Positions 58,376 to 64,000 of a stretch of DNA of 64,000 nt are shown here, piece after piece. The stretch is from Meghimatium bilineatum. Its lineage: Eukaryota; Mollusca; Gastropoda; Stylommatophora; Philomycidae. The stretch lies in the NCBI GenBank assembly GCA_034231615.1, contig CM067317.1, forward strand, positions 17,808,264 to 17,872,263. Direction: 5' to 3'. The translations under genes were made by a program, and so were the position numbers. The notes beneath the pieces were generated by a model that was given only the letters and a program-made list of their open reading frames with translations, made no database searches and was not told the DNA's origin. Positions within the stretch are counted from its first letter, which is position 1. Every line of letters starts with the position of its first letter.

Positions 58376-58690
58376 TGACTATCATATTTCTCCGTGACTA
58401 TTCTGCAAGTCTCCATCGCCACATACAATTGTGTATTTTGTTGGGATTTACATTTTTAAGACACGCATTTCCCTAAATAATCATTGGTGTACCATAAAAT
58501 CACATAATGCATTAGATCATTATTATCTGATCACATGAAATATTTTACTGTTTACTGCAGTAAGCAGTCATATCTAAGGATGTAAAGTGGGAAGTGTAGA
58601 CTGCAACATCACATAGGTTAAGCAAATCAAAATGCATGCTGAAGTTGTTTGTGTCAGTCCGAAAGCTGCAGCTATCGAAGTGGAGAAACG
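58376..58690. other. no recognisable feature
   Basis: Short spacer. Confidence 0.5.
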
Positions 58691-58699
58691 CGATTTAGC

Positions 58700-58905
58700 T
58701 GCGGAGAGCAGCTAGAAAGTCACGGATGGACCAAGATCCGGCTACTGTCGTCATTCCATGTCCGAACTGTCCATGGACATTTACAGCTCGAATAGGGCTC
58801 ATTAGCCATCTACGAATTCATAATCAAGGACATAACTAAAATTGAATTTTTAAAAGTGGATGTAACAAATTGCCATCATCACTTTGTAATGGACGAACAA
58901 CAATG
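58700..58905 (+). pseudogene. LINE-D terminal zinc finger and 3' tail
   Basis: Starts inside the ORF end (GCGGAGAGCAGCTAGAAAGT) and reads PCPNCPWTFTARIGLISHL followed by RIHNQ and a stop: an intact CxxC-x12-HxxxH finger, even though nothing upstream remains. Tail GTGGATGTAACAAATTGCCA and GGACGAACAACAATG follows. Over 200 bases it is very close to the 28.56-28.77 kb copy. Confidence 0.88.
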
Positions 58906-58965
58906 CGATTTACTTGATGCTGATGAAGACGTGCTTTCCCATGTCGGGATTTGACATCTGCATGT
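58906..58965. repeat. dispersed repeat, inverted partner at 61.77 kb
   Basis: CTTGATGCTG, then TTTCCCATGTCGGGATTTGA and CATCTGCATG, matches the reverse complement of 61765-61800 and 61862-61872. Family unknown. Confidence 0.65.
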
Positions 58966-59640
58966 CTTAATGTATTATCAACAGAACTATGTTTGGTGTC
59001 TATGTTCTGCGACAGTTGTGTTGGTTTTTGAAGGTTGAAAGGTAGCGATCTGTACTATTCGGTGCATGCTTTTACTGTAGCGTAATAATTCGCATGCCGA
59101 CTAGCAGACCAGGATTTCATGTGTATAGGTTATTCGTGTTTTTCGAATACAACTTAATATCGTGGCTCATCCAGCCGCAAGGATTATTGGTACCATAGTT
59201 AAAGATCTGGGAATGTCGAGGAATAGCACAATCTCTGCTACGATTTCTAGTTGGCCATTACTTAGCTGGGCACTTTTGGGAAAACCGTGTTATATGATGC
59301 TGGTTCATACCGAGATACCTTTAACTTTTTACATTTATTTCTCTGTTATACATCTAACAATTTAAACTAACATTTTACACATTGCTAATACCGACACAAT
59401 GTAGGAAGTCCTAGCATTTATATTTATAATTTGTCCATAACCATAATCTTTCATGGTTTGCGAACAAAAACACAACAACTATGAGTTATTGAGAGATTAT
59501 GACAGATGTAACCAGAAATAGTTTCTACTTGTAATCACATAATCGGTAATCACATCACGTGGTTAATGATATTCATGATATTTAATGATATTCATAGTGA
59601 CAATAAAAGCACTCGAGTGTTGCCAAGGCCAGAAAATTTG
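58966..59640. other. no recognisable feature
   Basis: Frame 59162-59365 shows no domain. Confidence 0.5.
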
Positions 59641-59880
59641 GAAAATGCAAGCAATTTTACCTGCAATGCATGTCGTACGAGGCGTCTCAGACGATGAACT
59701 CGACTGTGCCATTCCATGGATGGTCAAAGTGACCCATACACCATGCTAGAGTAGGATGAGGATAAGGTATCACTGTGCCACAGAAATATATCACCAGCTA
59801 AACTTATTAACAGCACAAAAGAGAGAAAGAGCTGTGACGAAACATGATCGCTTAAGTTACTTGGTATGACATTATTTATT
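59640..59880 (+). pseudogene. LINE-G C-terminal trace, very diverged
   Basis: KLINSTKERKSCDET and the DNA AAACATGATCGCTTAAGTTA parallel ELINNTSDRELWRNM and AAACATGATCGATTACACAG in the 43.55-kb copy. No frame of length. Confidence 0.55.
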
Positions 59881-60038
59881 GATTGAGATATCCTGGTATA
59901 CTGTCGTTGATGTAAATGTGATATCATACAGGTTTGCACTTCTGATATCATTAGACTGAGAAATGACAATGGGCGAGGGAATTGTGTTGAAACTACTTCA
60001 CGAGCACATGATGGAAGTGAACACTAACATAACACTTT

Positions 60039-60098
60039 TTAGGGTTAGGCTTAGGGTTATGAGTGGTTTTGTTTTACATGACTAACCCTAACCCTAAA
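60039..60098. repeat. telomere-like inverted repeat
   Basis: TTAGGGTTAGGCTTAGGGTT at 60039-60058 faces TAACCCTAACCCTAA at 60083-60097 across a 23-base loop, so the two arms can pair. It is too short and too far from any array to be a telomere. Confidence 0.9.
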
Positions 60099-60243
60099 TA
60101 AAAAATATTATTACAATTAATAAAGGATAAACATAAACTGACACACATTGCCAAGGGAAATAATTACATCGGGAGAGAGGGATACGGGTTCCAAACAACA
60201 ACCGATTTAACATATAACATATGAAAGGGCGGACCAACTGTCT

Positions 60244-60650
60244 ATGGGAGGTGCTGCCGAAGACCTGCCGGATATGCCGGTCACCTGCCATCGGAAAAAA
60301 CAGATGATCAAGTCAATAAGAAAGCCACAAACACCAACACAAGATGATTATCACATTATGAACAGATCAGAACAGGTTATAATTCTACGTCTCAGAACAG
60401 GACACAACCGACTCCGCAGTCACATGTATACAAAGTTCAAGATTGGAAACACAGCCATGTGTACATGTGGACAGGCAGCACAGAGTGCCAAACATATACT
60501 TCAAGAGTGTTCTGAGCATGAAACGCTGAGGCAGACATATTGGCCAGAGGAAACAACACTGGAATCAAAGCTCTATGGGACAATGTATGAACTACAAAAG
60601 ACAGTGGGTTTTATTAAGGAAACAGAATTGCAGATATAGACATGTTTCAA
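60244..60650 (+). pseudogene. LINE-H C-terminus with Cys/His tail, intact frame
   Basis: The 131-codon frame reads SEQVIILRLRTGHNRLRSHM, YTKFKIGNTAMCTCGQAAQS, AKHILQECSEHETLRQTYWP and LYGTMYELQKTVGFIKETEL, then a stop. In jockey-type LINEs with RNase H this is the C-terminal module: an LRTGHN block followed by a CxC-x9-H-x4-C knuckle thought to bind nucleic acid. All four Cys/His positions are present. The RNase H domain itself is missing, so the copy is 5'-truncated. The open frame suggests it is fairly young. Confidence 0.88.
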
Positions 60651-61125
60651 GTGAACGAAAGAAGAAAAAGAAAATATTTAACATATACATATGCATAATG
60701 GTAATACAAAATGAATAAGTGAAACAATAGGCATAAAGGTGCCAGGTCTGCTGAATATTAATAGCCAGTGACATTTTAATACGCGTGCAGGAATGATACA
60801 AGTATGCACGCACAGAGATAAAGGAAGTCCGATTTTGTTCGAATCCTTTGTGAACTATACAATCCTGTGGACTCATCGGTTCAGATCCTTCAAAAGTAAA
60901 TACATCTGACATGTGCGATGATTTTCATTGACTTCAGACACAATGTATACGAATGAAAATCACTGAAAAAAATTGACCAGTGTTATATTCGAGGAGTTAT
61001 TTCTAATGAATCTATAGAACTGTATAATTGTTTTGATTGTCTTCATTAGAACAACAATTTAAAAAAAAAAAGATATATATTTACATATGATGTATAAAGC
61101 GGGTGTCCTAAGAATATCTTGTACA
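60651..61125. other. no recognisable feature
   Basis: A short 3' tail of LINE-H may run to about 60690; an A11 run lies at 61060. Nothing else. Confidence 0.5.
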
Positions 61126-61129
61126 GAAA

Positions 61130-61385
61130 GATGAACCAACACAAACGCTCCCAAATATTCGAAAATTCGCAAGGTAACATATTTAAACCACAAAAAAAGA
61201 TAATGGTTTAGAAATATTTAAAATGGACGAGAATTTCCAAGAAGCAGTAGAAGAGGCAGACTAAGAATATGGTGGATACCCGGGTAGCTTAGAGACGTAG
61301 ACCTTCTCAACATGACATTATAATAGGCTGGGTAGCTTGCACAGAACCGACTGGCTTGCATAGTGGCAATTAGGATAACAATCAG
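61130..61385 (+). pseudogene. LINE C-terminal scrap
   Basis: PRSSRRGRLRIWWIPG, then LRDVDLLNMTL and LAQNRLACIVAI, corresponds to the GRPRKRWIDGV, DL and LAQNRSAWR blocks at the end of LINE ORF2 proteins. Two stops. Group not decided. Confidence 0.6.
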
Positions 61386-61955
61386 CATAGAAGAAATCAG
61401 GTAGACGATAATTATCAAGTCTAAAAGTAAAATATCGTAGTTACTATGTATGCTATGACACAGTGTATCCGTTTTCCTGGATAAAAATCTGATAATCATT
61501 GAGTTTGTCAACGATAGCAGAAAAACAACACGTTTGTTTTAGATACACTGACATTCACATTGCTCTTAGAATCCAACGGTTAGAAGCAGATATGAAATGT
61601 AGTATTGTAACTCTAGTGGTACACTAGGTCAACGAATTAGAGATTGTGTACGGGACTCAGATCAAACAACCAATAACTCAGATCGCTACCTCTTAACCAA
61701 CATGACCAAAAAAATTCACTCAAATCGTTCTGGATTGGATAACCGGAGTGGAAGGATACGTTAAGTCATTCAGATGTCACATCCCGACATGGGGAAAGTG
61801 CAGTTAAAATAACCTGTAACTTTACTTTGATATTTACACCTTTCGTACTGACGCAACCAGCATCAAGGTTGTCTTTGATCACTTAACCTATGTAGTGACG
61901 CTACAAACATTACCCCGTAACATCATGTGTCAGTTCTTGCGATACGTACGGCAAA
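61386..61955. other. mostly unrecognised
   Basis: It contains the inverted partner (61765-61800) of the 58.9-kb dispersed repeat. Minus frame 61218-61511 shows no domain. Confidence 0.45.
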
Positions 61956-61959
61956 TGAT

Positions 61960-62110
61960 GTTGCTATTCTTTGCTGTCATTTCGGTCTCAGGCAATACAT
62001 TGTCAATATTGCTATTATGTTATTCTTATATTTTGTACTTCTCGGGTATTCATTCTCAGACTCCCGCTATATTTCTCATTAAAAACAATGGATGCTGTGA
62101 TTTATGCATC
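61960..62110 (-). mobile_element. GAA-tailed SINE-like repeat, rearranged copy
   Basis: GATGTTGCTATTCTTTGCTG (head of subfamily B) and TATTCATTCTCAGACTCCCG (tail-proximal part) lie only about 60 bases apart, in an order not seen in other copies. Confidence 0.5.
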
Positions 62111-62615
62111 TTTAGCGAAAGTTTGTTTCGTTAAATAATATATGATGTGTTTCGCAAAAATGCGGTCTCTGATTCCCGCAATCAACACACAAAGGACACA
62201 AATACAAAGGCTGAAGAAACTATGCAGAGTGCTTTACGTGAAGCTATCAAGCGATCTGCAAACTGTTGTCGATTACATGTGATAACAGAAGCGCATTTAA
62301 AATCGTGTACAAACTTCGACATTCACAGTGGAAGGTAGTGTAATATAAAATCAGAAATAAATTACAAAGCGTACATTTTTAAATCATCCAAATTTCAATT
62401 TTAGCATTGAAATGTATCTGTTTGAAGTATATAAATGAGAAACATAAAACACGACTTAGTGTTTAAACGCGTTTTTGCTGCTCTTATTTTTCAGCTGAAA
62501 TAAGAGAATCGAATATTAATTTCACTAGAGAATTAAATGGTCGATCAATCAATCAGTCAATACACAGTTCACCATAGTGAAAAATTCGATTACGTGTTTT
62601 CGTTTGATACTGTAA
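62111..62615. other. no recognisable feature
   Basis: AT-rich DNA; the 63-codon frame at 62147-62338 has no domain. Confidence 0.5.
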
Positions 62616-62617
62616 AT

Positions 62618-62690
62618 ATACCTGGCCTGTTGGTTAAGACATTGGCCTTATACGTATGTCGCATGTTTGATCACAGACTTTTTGATATAT
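62618..62690 (+). mobile_element. tRNA-derived SINE head, type 6
   Basis: GGCCTGTTGGTTAAGACATT (A-box-like) and GCATGTTTGATCACAGAC (B-box-like) at tRNA spacing. Only the head is seen. Confidence 0.55.
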
Positions 62691-62694
62691 GAGT

Positions 62695-63045
62695 ACTTGT
62701 TAAATTGTCACTAACAAGGAGGATTGTCTTAAGTCTGTCAGTGGTCGGTATCACTAACACGATTGGTTGTCTTAGTCTATATAACTAACACAGTCAATTG
62801 TCTTAATCTAGAGAGTGGTTGGCGAAACTAGCGACAGTTTTTTTGGTCTTAAGCTGCTTGATTGCCGCAATCACCACCACATGGGGGGTCAGCGTGTCGA
62901 CGGTGCCACTAACACATATGGTTTTAAGAGGGTTAATTGTTGGTCTCTCTCTAACACAGTAGGTGTTATTGCATCAGTGGGTTGTCGGGGTAACTAATTT
63001 AGTGGCTTCTCGTAAGTAAGTCAGTTGTCACCGTCACTAAAACAT
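62695..63045. repeat. degenerate CACTAACAC repeat
   Basis: Five to six irregular copies of a 45-60-bp unit with ATCACTAACAC and GGTTGTCTTAGTC-like words; old and decayed. Confidence 0.7.
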
Positions 63046-63057
63046 TCCATCTCGGTC

Positions 63058-63139
63058 TGTTTAATTATTGCACTACAATATGTGTGAGTCTCACTGACTG
63101 TTTAATTATTGCACTACAATATGTGTGAGTCTCACTGAG
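63058..63139. repeat. 41-bp perfect duplication
   Basis: Two copies of TGTTTAATTATTGCACTACA plus ATATGTGTGAGTCTCACTGA, differing only at the last base. Confidence 0.95.
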
Positions 63140-63269
63140 TGTTTGTTTTCCGCGATATTCTTTCAAAAACGTACTCTATCCAATGTGTCACTGAATATTG
63201 TCCTCCAATTAATTCATAGGCAAAAGCAAAATTACTGAACATTCTCTTTAAAAATCACGGCATTCCTAT

Positions 63270-63500
63270 GGATAGTTCTGCGTGGCGATCTCACTCCATG
63301 TCACTCATCTTGTTATAGTTGTGAGTGCAGACTTCACTCAGTTTCACTCATCTTGTTATAGTTGTGAGTGCAGACTTACACAGTTTCACTCATCTTGTTA
63401 TAGTTGTGAGTGCAGACTTCACACAGTTTCACTCATCTTGTTATAGTTGTGCGTGCTTATCTTTTAGAGCATTACTTATTTTGTTATAATTCTGCGTGTC
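63270..63500. repeat. 43-bp minisatellite
   Basis: Four good copies from 63301 of TCACTCATCTTGTTATAGTT plus GTGAGTGCAGACTTCACTCA, with diverged copies at both ends. Confidence 0.93.
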
Positions 63501-63870
63501 GAATAATTTAAAAAAGGAGGGGGGGGGGGTGGCGACGGAGGTCAAATATAACATATAAAGTATAGATGTAATTTATGGACTACCCCAAGTGTTAATAATA
63601 ATTGACAATGTACATCACCAGACATCACACGTCAACGGAATCACAATGATGAAGGATATCTAATAGATATGTGGTCTGTCCTTGAGTTTTGTTGCTTCTA
63701 AGTCGTGTTAACTATTGATAACATGTGTATGTATTCTCGTCTGTAAACGTAGTACCATTGTGTTTTCCCAGTTCTCTTGTTTCCATAGTGATGGATTGCT
63801 TTCTTAGACTGGATGTCTGCCACGGTTTCACTCATCTTGGCTGATGCAGCTTATTATTGGTCACGTATAC
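63501..63870. other. no recognisable feature
   Basis: A G9 run at about 63520; otherwise unique. Confidence 0.5.
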
Positions 63871-63871
63871 C

Positions 63872-63945
63872 TTGTGTTGAGTATACCTTGTGTTGAGTAT
63901 ACCTTATTTTGAGTATACCTTATTTTGAGTATACCTTGTATTGGC
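63872..63945. repeat. 16-bp minisatellite
   Basis: Five copies of GTATACCTTGTGTTGA, two with CTTATTTTGA. Confidence 0.93.
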
Positions 63946-64000
63946 ATTGGTAGACAACTGTACTCATATAATTTATCTCAGTCGGCTTACCACATGCTTG

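Overview
This 64-kb window looks like a gene-free stretch of a repeat-rich, AT-rich animal nuclear genome. There is no operon, no dense coding, and no multi-exon gene that I can recognise. The longest open frames (up to 231 codons) lie in tandem repeats whose unit is a multiple of three, so they are composition artefacts. Everything with a recognisable protein signature is a decayed piece of a non-LTR retrotransposon (LINE), apart from one mariner-type transposase N-terminus. The mix of RTE-like LINEs with a C2H2 finger at the C-terminus, jockey-type LINE tails, several tRNA-derived SINEs, GATA/GACA tetranucleotide blocks and many minisatellites suggests a lophotrochozoan, most likely a mollusc. 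That is an inference from repeat content and the species is not established.

I use letters for the LINE groups. LINE-A (5.3, 14.7/16.1, 31.1, 41.7, 49.4, 56.2 kb) has a sharply shared 3' tail and every copy is on the minus strand. LINE-B is at 6.9, 18.5 and 32.2 kb. LINE-C is at 9.8, 39.5 and 50.5 kb. LINE-D is RTE-like with a terminal zinc finger, at 0.4, 13.3, 20.9, 23.4, 28.2, 33.3, 36.7, 44.4 and 58.7 kb. LINE-E is at 22.3 and 51.8 kb. LINE-F is at 24.1 and 34.4 kb. LINE-G is at 42.2, 43.3 and 59.6 kb. LINE-H, with RNase H and a Cys/His tail, is at 57.4 and 60.2 kb. All are truncated or broken. A SINE-like family with a GAA-repeat tail has about nine copies, and at least five tRNA-derived SINE types are present.

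Layout: 0-11 kb holds LINE scraps, minisatellites and a long ACT-rich microsatellite. 11-20 kb holds a 37-bp minisatellite, LINE-D, and a LINE-A copy split by a GC-rich 1.26-kb insert. 20-28 kb holds LINE-D/E/F copies, a tetranucleotide block and a plain T-rich stretch. 28-40 kb holds LINE-D/A/B/F copies, five minisatellites, and a LINE-D copy whose reverse-transcriptase gene contains an expanded 39-bp minisatellite. 40-54 kb holds LINE tails, SINEs and the 1.1-kb 30-bp array. 54-64 kb holds the mariner remnant, SINEs, LINE-H, a telomere-like inverted repeat and a run of tandem repeats.

The points most worth a second look are the in-frame 13-codon minisatellite that appears to have grown out of a conserved LINE motif (36.86-37.55 kb), the unknown 1.26-kb insert with a 12-bp target duplication (14.88-16.13 kb), the clean SINE insertion with a 9-bp duplication (18.75-19.03 kb), a satellite split by a LINE (34.1-35.0 kb), and several long hairpins. 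No virus-like or LTR element, CRISPR array, rRNA gene or functional tRNA gene was identified.
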